A stretch of 43,887 nucleotides of DNA from a bacterium (GTDB taxonomy: Bacteria; Krumholzibacteriota; Krumholzibacteriia; JACNKJ01), in assembly GCA_024231955.1 (NCBI GenBank), contig JAAEPZ010000912.1:1-43887 (forward strand). The letters are read 5' to 3'. How positions within the stretch are numbered: the first letter of the stretch is position 1; every line of letters begins with the position of its first letter. The translations under genes were made by a program, and so were the position numbers. Shown here one piece after another: positions 14,209 to 22,621 of the stretch. Below the pieces are notes generated by a model. It searched no databases, was not told where the DNA came from, and was given only the letters and a program-made list of their open reading frames with translations.

Positions 14209-14223
14209 CTGATTGACAATCAG
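14209..14223. terminator. Possible bidirectional hairpin at convergence point
   Basis: CTGATT-GAC-AATCAG is a perfect 6-bp hairpin located exactly where the early and late transcripts meet; its right arm covers the stop of the minus-strand gene. There is no T-run on either side and the stem is AT-rich, so it is a weak candidate for a terminator. Confidence 0.25.
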
Positions 14224-14702
14224 TAAACGAACGCCACCGCGTCAAACCCCCGGTGCCCGATCGCCCGCGCCACCTTCTGAGTCAGATCGAACGCCCCCCG
14301 AAAACTCCACCCGTCCCGCGGCCCGCCGGGCTGCGACTGCCACCAGTAGCAAACGCCCCACCAGCGGATCTTCCGGGGCTTGAAGGTTTTGCCCCGGCTG
14401 GTCCAGTCCGCCGGTTGGCCGCTGACATCCCGACATTTGCGCCAGGCGCCGAACGGGCCCTGATCTCGAACGCTGGTCTGGACGCAGCGCTGCGTTCTCA
14501 GGTTGCACAGGACGCCCGTACGGCCGAGTAAACCGCGGGCTGCTATATGGGAGTCAGTCGCCAGGAACGCGCTGCCGTCGGCCTTGTGGCTACCGCTGTG
14601 TCCGTCCCCGGGGTGGTAGACGGTCGCCTTGCCGATTCGGATCTGGGGCCGGGCCGGAGTTGCCAACAGGGCTGTCAACAGGGCCAGCGCGAGGCTAGTC
14701 AC
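14220..14702 (-). CDS. Secreted RlpA-like double-psi beta-barrel protein
   Basis: This is a 160-residue protein starting at GTG 14702. Residues 1-20 form a signal peptide (SLALALLTALLATPARPQ). The mature part has KATVYHPGDGHSG, then HIAARGLLG, then SVRDQGPFG with an Asp at 80. The order A-T-Y near the start and R-D-x-G-P-F later is the pattern of RlpA/barwin-like double-psi barrels, in which the Asp takes part in cleaving peptidoglycan glycan strands that lack stem peptides. Four cysteines may form disulphides. It lies next to the amidase endolysin, so it probably helps degrade the wall. The usual SPOR domain is absent. Confidence 0.75.
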   Translation of the reverse strand: MTSLALALLTALLATPARPQIRIGKATVYHPGDGHSGSHKADGSAFLATDSHIAARGLLGRTGVLCNLRTQRCVQTSVRDQGPFGAWRKCRDVSGQPADWTSRGKTFKPRKIRWWGVCYWWQSQPGGPRDGWSFRGAFDLTQKVARAIGHRGFDAVAFVY

Positions 14703-15213
14703 GGCAGGGCCTCCAGACAACTTCGAGCTCCAACCCGTCGAACCACGCCGCCGGCACACCCGGCCCCGGGTCGCGCTTGCGGCGGTCGATCCACTGATGC
14801 GCCGTGATCGTGGTGATCGTCGGCGCCGCGGTACACATCAACCGGACGACGGCGCGGAGCTGGACCCGTTGGATGTCGGGCCGCTCAAGCGCGCTGGCGG
14901 GCCCTGGTAGCTCGATCCCGTAGCTGCGGCCATTGAGCCCGCCCTGGCCGCGGAACCGCGAGCCGCCCGCGTGCATCGCCTCATGCGCCAGTGAGACTTG
15001 CTGGTAGGGCGGGCCTTCCCAGCTGTCCCAGGAGACGTGCGCGGACACGTACCGATCGTCCGCCGGATCGTGGAGATAGCGCGCGACATGGGCGCCCAGC
15101 GCGCCAGAGTGGACGATTATCAGATCTACGTCGCCAGTAAGCGGCTGGCCCACGAATTTGGCATCCAGTCGCCGGAGCCCCGGCAGCCACTCCATGAGGG
15201 GAAGGTTAGCCAC
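14695..15213 (-). CDS. N-acetylmuramoyl-L-alanine amidase (endolysin)
   Basis: This 172-residue amidase is of the T7-lysozyme/Amidase_2 type. LIIVHSG gives zinc ligand His35, and TAHQWIDRRKRDPGP gives His139 and Asp148, with Lys146 in the catalytic position. HVSWD with NGRSYGIELPG forms the rest of the active site. There is no signal peptide or cell-wall-binding domain, as in small single-domain endolysins, so release would depend on a holin. It lies next to the RlpA-like protein and overlaps it by 8 nt. Confidence 0.88.
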   Translation of the reverse strand: MANLPLMEWLPGLRRLDAKFVGQPLTGDVDLIIVHSGALGAHVARYLHDPADDRYVSAHVSWDSWEGPPYQQVSLAHEAMHAGGSRFRGQGGLNGRSYGIELPGPASALERPDIQRVQLRAVVRLMCTAAPTITTITAHQWIDRRKRDPGPGVPAAWFDGLELEVVWRPCRD

Positions 15214-15397
15214 CAGCGCCCTCTAGCCACTCTTCGAGCGCCGCAGAGATCACGGGGTAGGCGTCCGGGTGGATAGACGCCGGGTTAGCAATCCACTCCT
15301 CGACCAGCCGAACCGATACAACGTGCGCGTTGCCGTCCGCGTCCATTACCACCATGTGAGGATCCGGACGGCGGGAGGCGAGATCGATGACGTTCAT
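15206..15397 (-). CDS. Hypothetical small protein in lysis cassette
   Basis: This 63-residue acidic protein starts NVIDLASRRPDPHMVVMD and has a helical C-terminus. It overlaps the amidase gene by 8 nt. No membrane segment or known domain is visible. Role unknown. Confidence 0.5.
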   Translation of the reverse strand: MNVIDLASRRPDPHMVVMDADGNAHVVSVRLVEEWIANPASIHPDAYPVISAALEEWLEGAGG

Positions 15398-15427
15398 TGC
15401 TGTCAGGGGTAGGTGCTGAGGCGGTTT

Positions 15428-15580
15428 TTAGGCCTCGGGGGGGTAGTATTCGTCGAGGTCCGCGGCAGATTTGGCCTGGGACCAGATCTGATCGATCGCG
15501 TCGGGCTGGTGGCCCTCGGCGCGCAGCTGGCGGACCGCCTCGGCGAGGATCGATATCAGCGCTGTGACTAGCGGGGTCAC
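15428..15580 (-). CDS. Hypothetical small protein in lysis cassette
   Basis: This 50-residue protein starts at GTG 15580, overlapping the stop of the preceding gene (GTGA). It has a short hydrophobic N-terminal stretch (TPLVTALISILAEAV) and an acidic C-terminus. Too short to place. It may be a small membrane-associated lysis protein, but the hydrophobic part is brief. Confidence 0.45.
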   Translation of the reverse strand: MTPLVTALISILAEAVRQLRAEGHQPDAIDQIWSQAKSAADLDEYYPPEA

Positions 15581-16062
15581 TCGATCAGCCCGGCGCAGGC
15601 CCCCAGGATCGCGCCGCCCGCGGCCATGGCGATCCCGGACCACTTGGCGATCTCCGCCTGCGCCTTGACGCACCGATCGCGGTGTTTGCCTTCCGGCAGC
15701 GAGGCGCAGACCGCGGCAGTCAGCTGTTGAGCGCCTGGCACAGCGTAGCAGGCCGCCTTGTAGGTGTTCTCCGGTGACCACTTGGTTTCGCCCCCGACCG
15801 TGGTACAGGCCGAGCTCGAACCGATCGCGGCGACCAGGAGCAGTACCCAGAGCGCGCGGCCGCTGGGCAGGACCGGCAGCTTGAGTTTACCCGTCAACGT
15901 CGAGGCCCGGCCCGCGGCATGGACGATCGACAGGATCTCGATCGCCCCCATGATCAGCTTTTTCACCCCGGCGTACTGGCTGAAATGCGGGGTCAGCGCC
16001 TGCAACACCTGTAGCGCGGCATAGACTGCGGCGCAGATCGCGCCGATGATTTCATAGCTCAT
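15577..16062 (-). CDS. Membrane protein with holin-like and lipoprotein-like halves
   Basis: This 161-residue protein has an N-terminal hydrophobic helix (3-22, EIIGAICAAVYAALQVLQAL) and a second, more amphipathic helix near 35-50. A strong hydrophobic stretch at 70-82 (ALWVLLLVAAIGSSS) runs into a Cys at 86, in a context like a lipobox (SSAC). After this come five more cysteines and a last hydrophobic segment (MAAGGAILGACAGLIE). It lies in the lysis cassette, so a holin or spanin-like role is likely. The lipobox is imperfect and internal, which is odd. Confidence 0.55.
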   Translation of the reverse strand: MSYEIIGAICAAVYAALQVLQALTPHFSQYAGVKKLIMGAIEILSIVHAAGRASTLTGKLKLPVLPSGRALWVLLLVAAIGSSSACTTVGGETKWSPENTYKAACYAVPGAQQLTAAVCASLPEGKHRDRCVKAQAEIAKWSGIAMAAGGAILGACAGLIE

Positions 16063-16469
16063 GACTTACCTCCTAGCAGCCAGATCAGCAGCGGGACGGT
16101 TGCGGACAGTAGCCCGATCACCGTGCCGAGCAGCAACCTGACCCGCTTGCGTTGTTTTTCGATCGCCCGATTCGCGGCCATCTCCTCGATCTCCCGGATC
16201 TTGATCTCGCCAGTGACCTCTTTTACCGCGTGCAGTTCCTCCGACCGCTGCTGCTCCCGTTTCTCGATCGTGTCGATGCGGCACCCTTGCGCATGCAACC
16301 CGCGCGCGTTGTTGGCGATCTCCGCGCGGCAGAGAGACATCTCGCCCTCGATGCGTTCGGTGCGATCGGCGATGACGGCCACCACCTTGCCCTGCTCGGC
16401 GAGCTGGCTGGAATGCTCATCAAACCGACCCTGCAGCCACTCGCGATCTACGCTGTTACCCCCCGCCAC
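16059..16469 (-). CDS. Coiled-coil protein with C-terminal membrane anchor
   Basis: This 136-residue protein starts at GTG 16469. Residues 10-100 are charged and heptad-like (VVAVIADRTERIEGEMSL, IEKREQQRSEELHAVKE). Residues 112-131 form a membrane helix (LLLGTVIGLLSATVPLLIWLL) ending GGKS. This coiled coil plus tail-anchor plan resembles XhlA/hemolysin-type holin partners. In the lysis cassette it may be a holin accessory or a one-piece spanin-like protein; there is no proof of either. Confidence 0.6.
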   Translation of the reverse strand: MAGGNSVDREWLQGRFDEHSSQLAEQGKVVAVIADRTERIEGEMSLCRAEIANNARGLHAQGCRIDTIEKREQQRSEELHAVKEVTGEIKIREIEEMAANRAIEKQRKRVRLLLGTVIGLLSATVPLLIWLLGGKS

Positions 16470-16471
16470 CG

Positions 16472-16666
16472 TCAGCTCTCGATCGCTAGCGGTTTGTTAT
16501 CCGGCCCCATCCATAGCCCGGTCGCCGGATTGACGACGCAGCCCGGCGGGACGTCGCAGGCCTCCTCCAGCGCCATCATGGCGCCGCGGAGCTCGTGCTG
16601 CAGTCGGCTCACCTTGCGGTTGAGGGCGAACAGCGGGGATAGCTCCTCGCGCGTCGGCTGTCTCAT
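16472..16666 (-). CDS. Hypothetical small protein
   Basis: This 64-residue protein is helical in its first half (REELSPLFALNRKVSRLQHEL) and ends with VVNPATGLWMGPDNKP, a motif often seen at turns. It overlaps the next gene upstream by 4 nt. Function unknown; possibly a tail or lysis accessory. Confidence 0.55.
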   Translation of the reverse strand: MRQPTREELSPLFALNRKVSRLQHELRGAMMALEEACDVPPGCVVNPATGLWMGPDNKPLAIES

Positions 16667-16932
16667 GAGATCCCCACCTTGGCCAGGACCGCCGCCTTGA
16701 GCTGCGCCAGCGGCAGCGCGTTGACGTACCCTGCGAACGCGGACGCGTTGACCTGGACGCCGGCCTCTATGTCCTCGCCGTCAACGGACACGATCGCGTT
16801 GACGAAATAGTCCACGCCGTCAACGCTCACCTGGCGCCCGTCGACCGACACATGCGGCTTGCGAATCAACCGGATCTCGCGGAGGTCGTCCTTGGTCAGG
16901 TCGTCTTCTTCGTACGTTTTCTTGATTGGCAA
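16663..16932 (-). CDS. Hypothetical protein, TTG start with strong ribosome site
   Basis: This 89-residue protein begins at TTG 16932, which is preceded by AGGAGAAGAAC; the strong site makes the TTG credible. It has repeated VSVDG segments (SVDGRQVSVDG, IVSVDGEDIE), a small beta-rich repeat, then a helical end. It follows the tail-fibre gene. The role is unknown; a tail accessory or fibre chaperone is possible. Confidence 0.6.
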   Translation of the reverse strand: MPIKKTYEEDDLTKDDLREIRLIRKPHVSVDGRQVSVDGVDYFVNAIVSVDGEDIEAGVQVNASAFAGYVNALPLAQLKAAVLAKVGIS

Positions 16933-16941
16933 GTTCTTCTC

Positions 16942-17736
16942 CTATGACGATGCGATGGCTGTTGAGCCAACCGCCAGGGATGCATTCCATTGAGAGTTTT
17001 CGTATACAGCTATGCATGGGCTACCCGTTGCGCCGTCGCTGCAATAGGCCATACATCCGTCGCTAACGCCGGAGCTCGGCGCGGTTGCCACTGTCATTGC
17101 CGGCAGGGCGACATGGAGCGGATACACCGCGAACACCGACGTGAAAGCGTCGCTGTCGTTGGTCCAGCCGAAATCATGGATCACGGAATCCTCGTTGATC
17201 GTGGACGTCGCGACGTTCCAGCACGAGACCATCGCCCGCTTCCCATCGTCCGGCGTCCGGCCCTCGCGCAAGAGCATCAACGGCACGTCCGCGGCGCTGT
17301 AAATCGTATCGCAGACACCGAGGCCCGTGGAGCGGTTGTTGTTCTGGATCATGGTGAACGAATTCGACGTCCCGCTGCGCAGGTAGGCCGCGGTGGCGAC
17401 GTTCTCGATCGTCACAGATCCGTACGAGTTGAACTGAACGCACTCGCCCCACGATCCGGTATCCGTTCGATACTCAAACCACAACTGCGACGTCGGCGTG
17501 TTGCCGGAGACCGTCCGCAGGTACGCTCGGAATTGCATATCTCGAGAAACGGAATCGTTCGAGTCGTAGGCCGTCCCCCCCCAGATAAACGCAGGGGAGT
17601 ACTGATCGTTGCCAGCACCGGTCACCGCAAGGGTGTCGTTGATCAGCTTGAACCCGACGGCGGTATCCTCGCTGATGTTCCAGCCGTACTCAGCCCCCAT
17701 TGCCGGCATCTGCCGGTATGCTCCGAGTGATCCCAT
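16942..17736 (-). CDS. Putative tail fibre/receptor-binding protein
   Basis: This 264-residue protein is rich in Thr, Ser, Asn, Gly and aromatic residues with few charged helices, typical of beta-structured fibres. The C-terminus has CMAYCSDGATGSPCIAVYE, a form of the GATGSPC...Y pattern often found at the tips of phage fibre proteins. The position at the end of the tail module, before the lysis cassette, fits a receptor-binding role. No chaperone domain is visible. Confidence 0.6.
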   Translation of the reverse strand: MGSLGAYRQMPAMGAEYGWNISEDTAVGFKLINDTLAVTGAGNDQYSPAFIWGGTAYDSNDSVSRDMQFRAYLRTVSGNTPTSQLWFEYRTDTGSWGECVQFNSYGSVTIENVATAAYLRSGTSNSFTMIQNNNRSTGLGVCDTIYSAADVPLMLLREGRTPDDGKRAMVSCWNVATSTINEDSVIHDFGWTNDSDAFTSVFAVYPLHVALPAMTVATAPSSGVSDGCMAYCSDGATGSPCIAVYENSQWNASLAVGSTAIASS

Positions 17737-17737
17737 C

Positions 17738-18079
17738 TTACATCTCCGGGCTAGCGTGCATTTCGACCGTCAAGATCCCGTCGCCGCTGGTCGACTCGTA
17801 GCGGACGCGAAGATACTCCGCGTAGGTCGTGATGTCGTCCGTCGAGTTATGCGCCGAGCCGCTGGCGACTGCTCGCGATGAATGCGATGTCCAGCTGGCC
17901 TGATCTTGGGAGACCTCGAAATAGATCGTTCCGACGTGGGTCGTTGCCACCGTCGAGATCGCCTGGAGCGAGACTCGCGAGGCGCGCGGCAAAACCGCGT
18001 AAATCTCCGGGACAATATCCGACGCCATGTCACCGGCGCTCAGTAACGTTCCTTTGTCGTAGACGTGGCTCACTGCCAT
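17738..18079 (-). CDS. Small tail-tip-associated protein
   Basis: This 113-residue protein reads as a single beta-sandwich: RVSLQAISTVATTHVGTIYFEVSQDQASWT, then YAEYLRVRYESTSGDGILTV. This discoidin-like pattern is common in small virion proteins beside fibres. It has no signal peptide. It probably belongs to the tail tip or fibre base. Confidence 0.55.
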   Translation of the reverse strand: MAVSHVYDKGTLLSAGDMASDIVPEIYAVLPRASRVSLQAISTVATTHVGTIYFEVSQDQASWTSHSSRAVASGSAHNSTDDITTYAEYLRVRYESTSGDGILTVEMHASPEM

Positions 18080-18088
18080 GATGTCCTC

Positions 18089-19210
18089 CTATGCATGATA
18101 GACCTCGGCGTAGACGCCGTAGATCTTCAGGTCTGTTGCAGCCGCTGTTATTTTCGCGTGGACGTCAACCTTGTTTGCGCTGGTCGTCAGGTCGGCGCCG
18201 TCGACCGATGGGTCTAGCGCGATGATGTCCGTATCAGTCCCGCCGTACCAGTCCAGCGCCCCGCCGCCCGTGATCGTGATCGTTGTATCGTCGCTCGGCC
18301 CGATGAACTGAACGTAGGCGTCGGCGTCCGAGGGCGTGGCGAGGACCCGGCAGATACAATCGATCGTCGTGTCGAGGCCGTAGCCTGCAGCGTAGACGTC
18401 GATCCAGCTGCCGGAGCTGCCGGCCGTCCGGGTCGTTTCCGACTGGTCGTAGATATTGACGTAGGTCGTGCTGTCGATCACTATGCACTTCCCGCCGTCG
18501 GATGAGCTCGACACGCCCGCCGTGTGATGGTCCATCACCACCGGGAGGTTGCCCGTGCGGAGCTTGTGCAGCTCGGAGCGGATAGACTCGCCGAGGTCTG
18601 CCAAAACCTTCCCGCCCTTGCGGGCCAGATTTGGGTTGACGTACAGGTGATCGTCCGTGTCGATCGTCTGTATCCAGTCCTCCTGCACCAGGACGGAGAG
18701 GATCACGAAATCGTTGAACGTCGAGAGGCCGTCTTCGATCTTGTCAAACCCGGTGGCGCCGCGGTTGACCCTGAACGAGGCGTATTGGACATCGCCCCAC
18801 TGGTTGCGGGCGTTGACCGTTTTATTGTAGTAGGCGGTTCGGTTCTCGGCGGCGTAGAAATCCGCGCTGCCCCATTGTTGCGCGTAGCAGTTGCCAGCGC
18901 CGGAGTCGCGCGGCATGAAGACGACGTGGACGGTGTAATCCACGCCGCCGGGGGTTTTGTCGTAGTACTGCCAGCGACAGAGCGGGTCTTCTGACTCGGT
19001 ATTGGCTACCTCGTTGAATTGCCAGGCCTGGCCAAATATTCGCTTTGGTTGCCGGCAAAGCATGTGATTCAGCGCGTGGGCCAGTCGGCGCATCACCTGG
19101 GCGCTGTTTCCCTGGCGGACCTGCGTACCGTCGTCGTCCTGCGTCCAGTTCTTCGCCACGGGGGTGAAGTCCAAGTTTTGCCAATGCGCGGCTACGGGTA
19201 TCAGGCTCAT
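18089..19210 (-). CDS. Tail tip/fibre-region structural protein
   Basis: This 373-residue protein begins with a helical section including a Trp/Asp region (AHWQNLDFTPVAKNWTQDDD). The middle looks beta-rich (YTVHVVFMPRD, ASFRVNRG), and the C-terminus (about 240-373) is a Thr/Gly/Asp-rich beta region with DTTITITGGGALDWYGG. The first 60 residues share a layout with the start of the neighbouring protein at 19207. It sits between the large tail protein and the fibre. Probable tail-tip component; no named family. Confidence 0.55.
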   Translation of the reverse strand: MSLIPVAAHWQNLDFTPVAKNWTQDDDGTQVRQGNSAQVMRRLAHALNHMLCRQPKRIFGQAWQFNEVANTESEDPLCRWQYYDKTPGGVDYTVHVVFMPRDSGAGNCYAQQWGSADFYAAENRTAYYNKTVNARNQWGDVQYASFRVNRGATGFDKIEDGLSTFNDFVILSVLVQEDWIQTIDTDDHLYVNPNLARKGGKVLADLGESIRSELHKLRTGNLPVVMDHHTAGVSSSSDGGKCIVIDSTTYVNIYDQSETTRTAGSSGSWIDVYAAGYGLDTTIDCICRVLATPSDADAYVQFIGPSDDTTITITGGGALDWYGGTDTDIIALDPSVDGADLTTSANKVDVHAKITAAATDLKIYGVYAEVYHA

Positions 19211-19749
19211 GATTCAGGCTGCGCCGCTACGTAGTAGAGATCTGCGTCGTTGCCGTTGTCGTTGGCCACGGTCAGCAGCGGCCAGACGTAGCCCAGCGGA
19301 TCGCGGAACGGGACCTCGATGGTGGCGGATTTCGTTTCTTTCGTGTCGCTGTCACAGACCAGCGTATCGCTTTCGTAGTTGCCGAGGTAGCTGGTATCCA
19401 GGACGGCGGGCCCACGATAGAGGCGATCGGAGATATAGAGCTTGTATGTGATGTTGGCGGCGCCGGTCGTGCGCTTGAACGTAATCCACCAGCGCAGGCG
19501 GACGAACTGGGACGCCATGAAGAACTTGCCAAGCGACGGAAGGATCACAGTCTCGGCGGTGGTCCCGGAGTCGGGCGAGTCAACGACTGGCCGAAAGTGC
19601 GCGTCAAACGCTTTGTGCCGCGCGACGTAGCAAGCGAAGTTGTTCATGTTCGCGGCGTTGTCCTGGACAAACCGGCAGGACAGCGGGTCGTACGCGGCGG
19701 TCTCCCAAGTGGTAACGGGGCGGTATTGCTGAGTCGTGAGGATTGCCAT
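19207..19749 (-). CDS. Tail tip-associated structural protein
   Basis: This 180-residue protein has a helical start (FVQDNAANMNNFACYVARHKAFDAHF) and a beta-rich body (RLRWWITFKRTTGAANITYKLYISDRLY). It overlaps its neighbours by 4 nt and 1 nt, in line with a late tail operon. Its position just downstream of the large hub-like protein suggests a tail-tip protein. Family not recognised. Confidence 0.55.
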   Translation of the reverse strand: MAILTTQQYRPVTTWETAAYDPLSCRFVQDNAANMNNFACYVARHKAFDAHFRPVVDSPDSGTTAETVILPSLGKFFMASQFVRLRWWITFKRTTGAANITYKLYISDRLYRGPAVLDTSYLGNYESDTLVCDSDTKETKSATIEVPFRDPLGYVWPLLTVANDNGNDADLYYVAAQPES

Positions 19750-22577
19750 CAGCCGTATCTCTGATAGGTCCCGTCGCTGTTCTGCTCATCGTCGGTGTCG
19801 GCCTGGTAGGTGGCCTCGGTGTGCTGCGCTGATATTACCTCGTGGTGATCAGCGGTGAGGATCACGTATTCCAGCGTCGGGTCCCATGCTGCAGCAAGCG
19901 AGCTGCCGATCGTTAGGATTCCAGCGCCGTCGGCTTCGTACGCCTTGGTCACCTCTGCAGGCCCCCAGACAACCGCGGCGGCGGCGGGGTCTGCCGGCGT
20001 GCGCTCAATGATCGAAACGAAGTCGTCGGCGGCCCATGCTGCGGCGTCGTCGCTGTCGGTCCCTGACTCACCGAACGTGTGCGTGGTTGTATAGAGCATA
20101 TAGCCGGCGTCCTGGTATCCGCCGTTGGCCTTTGACTTGTCCACCAGCGCGGCGGGGCCCCATGGATCGCCGTAGCTAGCAAACTGGACCAGCAGCAGCA
20201 GAGTCACGGTCCCGGCGTGTGTCGCATAATTCCAGGTACTGTTGATCGGGATCGCCTCGACGTCCGTGGACATGCTACCGGACCCCAGCGGATCGGGCAC
20301 GTATGAAGACGTGAATCGCACTGCGACACCGACGGGAACGCGGTTGACCATGGCAGCCACCAGCGGGATCGACGGCAGGATATAGCCCGGCCGGATCAGT
20401 ATCGTGGACTGAAACAGCGCGCCTCGCAGAACATCGTCAAGGCCGGCCTCCCAGGCGCCGGTGGCGATCCCGGGGTGTTCAATGGTCACCTCGCGAGTTT
20501 GGCCGAGATTGTCAATCGACGTGTCGTCCTGGACGGTGACACTGGGCCCAAACTTGCCCGTCCGCCAGTCGTAGCTGATCTTGCACTTGTAACTATTGAC
20601 CACATGGTCGAACGTTTTTTCGGTTTTGGGCTTGAACTTTCGACCGGCCATGGCGTTGTCGTCGATCGTGACTGTGTTGTAATTCGGATTCAGAATATCC
20701 ACGATCTTGAACTGGCCAGCGACCCAGGAAAGCGCCAGCCCCCAGAGTTTCGCCTCGCGCTGCAGGAGCTCCATGAACGATATTGGCTCATGGATCACCA
20801 GGCGCGGGCGCTCTGACAGCGGGTCTCCCATGATCAGCTTATCTGCGTTGAGAAACGAGGCATCGTTGACCAGATCGGACTGCATCCCGACGGAGATCTG
20901 GCGTGGTAGAACATCATAGTTGGCATGATTGAACGTGCTGGTCCCCGTCGACAGTAGGGCGTACAGCAGCTGCTGGTAGGGCCCACGATCTGGGGTGTTG
21001 CCCGTGCTTTTCCAGCACGGAACCCAAACGTTCTGCACCTTGACCTGCGGGTCATTGGCGTTCTGCGCCACGAAAGCGGTGTCCGTGTAGTCGCGGCCCG
21101 GGGAGTCTTGGTCGGTCGAAAGCGTCAGTGTGTTGGTGCTGATTGAGCTATAACGATCGAGGTAGTTGCCCTTGACCAGGTCGTGCCACTTCCCAACGCC
21201 CTCGACGTCCTTGACCATGATATGCGCGCGCGTGCCGGAAAAGTCTCCTTGTTCTGGCCAAAGCGCGGCGCCCCTTTTGACGTACAGTTTTGCTCCGTTG
21301 CTTGAAAGGGCGACGGGTTGGTACGCTTTCGCCGGCGGGTTTTTGAACGGGACGTCAACGTAATAACCCGCGCCAACGCTGGCGCCGGTTGCGTCCTCGG
21401 TATTCCAGGACCAGCGGCCGCGGCCGTCTTCCCATCCCAGCGACTTGAGGGCGTGGCAGAACGTGTCGTAGGTGAACAGGTTCAGCTTGACGGTGCGATC
21501 GAGATCACCGCCGCCAAGTAGTCCGTGGCTTATGCGGAAGTAGCAAGGGCTGGTGTCGCTGTCGCGGTTCAGTTCGATCGTGGTCCACTGCGTTTCACCA
21601 CCGGAGATCTGCGACCAGGCCGTTTCTGCGAGTTCGTCCTGGATCTCCTTGATCAGGGTCTCCGTCGTATAGTGGCCGGCGTCCACCGTGATATCCTGCT
21701 TTGCCACAAGCTCTCCATTGCTTGTCTTGTATTCGTAGAATACAAACCGCCGCCCGTTGTCGCCCTGCAGGTTGATCCCGTCGAGGTAACTATACGGGAG
21801 GTTTGTTGCGATCTCGCGATCAAGGTCTGATACGATGTGCTTGGTCATCACCTGCCAAACGCAGCGCCCCGGGTCCCATGTGATGGACTCGGTGATTCGC
21901 CCGCACCACATCAGTTCCTCGTCGCCCTCGGCGTGCCAGGCGTTGGCCTCCTTGTCCCATGTCAGCAGGTAGAGCGCGACGCGGCGCCCTGCTAGATCGT
22001 ACGGGACGGTCCCGACGGGGCGCGCGGTCTGAGGGTCCGTCGCTTGCGGGCGGGGGATCGTGGCGCCGTAGTTGCCAGCCCCAACGCAGGGGAAGCGACC
22101 CTTGACCGCGGGGTCCAGGTTGTCTCCGTCGGTCCCGGTGTAGGTGATCGTCTCCTGGCCGCAGTAGACGGTGCCGGTAGAGGCGCCCGTACTATCCTTG
22201 AGCGGTATCACTGTTGCGTCCGCGTCTATCTGCGCCAGCGGGGCCGCACCGTCGGCGATTCGCCAGGGCGTGTTGCTCTGGCTGTCCCACCGGCCCGGCG
22301 CGAACAGCTTTCCAAAATACGATGTGCCGTCTGATTCTTTCTCGTCGTACAGCTCGAACTTGATCCCGCTGGCCGCCATCTTCATTTCTTTAATGCTGAA
22401 GCTGTGCGACATCTCCACTGGCGGGGCCAGGCAGTAGTAGATATCGGTCCGATCGGTCCAACCGGCGAGCGCACCCCGGCTGGACTTCTCCGCGAAGTAT
22501 GCGTCAATCCCGTCGATCTTCAGGATACAGATCGGATGGATTGCTGTCTGGGCTGCTAGGTCAGTTGCGACGGTCAT
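19749..22577 (-). CDS. Large tail protein, probable tail hub/baseplate protein
   Basis: At 942 residues this is the largest product. It follows the tape measure and one tail protein, where siphoviruses encode the tail hub/central tail-tip protein. The N-terminus (PICILKIDGIDAYFAEKSS) and the following 250 residues look like the distal beta domains of hub proteins. The middle has long Trp/Tyr-rich segments and many DxD loops. The C-terminal region (about 800-942) is Ala/Asp/Thr-rich and may connect to the fibres. I see no lysozyme or peptidase motif. Function inferred from order and size. Confidence 0.65.
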   Translation of the reverse strand: MTVATDLAAQTAIHPICILKIDGIDAYFAEKSSRGALAGWTDRTDIYYCLAPPVEMSHSFSIKEMKMAASGIKFELYDEKESDGTSYFGKLFAPGRWDSQSNTPWRIADGAAPLAQIDADATVIPLKDSTGASTGTVYCGQETITYTGTDGDNLDPAVKGRFPCVGAGNYGATIPRPQATDPQTARPVGTVPYDLAGRRVALYLLTWDKEANAWHAEGDEELMWCGRITESITWDPGRCVWQVMTKHIVSDLDREIATNLPYSYLDGINLQGDNGRRFVFYEYKTSNGELVAKQDITVDAGHYTTETLIKEIQDELAETAWSQISGGETQWTTIELNRDSDTSPCYFRISHGLLGGGDLDRTVKLNLFTYDTFCHALKSLGWEDGRGRWSWNTEDATGASVGAGYYVDVPFKNPPAKAYQPVALSSNGAKLYVKRGAALWPEQGDFSGTRAHIMVKDVEGVGKWHDLVKGNYLDRYSSISTNTLTLSTDQDSPGRDYTDTAFVAQNANDPQVKVQNVWVPCWKSTGNTPDRGPYQQLLYALLSTGTSTFNHANYDVLPRQISVGMQSDLVNDASFLNADKLIMGDPLSERPRLVIHEPISFMELLQREAKLWGLALSWVAGQFKIVDILNPNYNTVTIDDNAMAGRKFKPKTEKTFDHVVNSYKCKISYDWRTGKFGPSVTVQDDTSIDNLGQTREVTIEHPGIATGAWEAGLDDVLRGALFQSTILIRPGYILPSIPLVAAMVNRVPVGVAVRFTSSYVPDPLGSGSMSTDVEAIPINSTWNYATHAGTVTLLLLVQFASYGDPWGPAALVDKSKANGGYQDAGYMLYTTTHTFGESGTDSDDAAAWAADDFVSIIERTPADPAAAAVVWGPAEVTKAYEADGAGILTIGSSLAAAWDPTLEYVILTADHHEVISAQHTEATYQADTDDEQNSDGTYQRYG

Positions 22578-22621
22578 TGGCGGAACGCCGGATGCTTTTC
22601 ACAGTTCGGCCGGCGTCCTCA

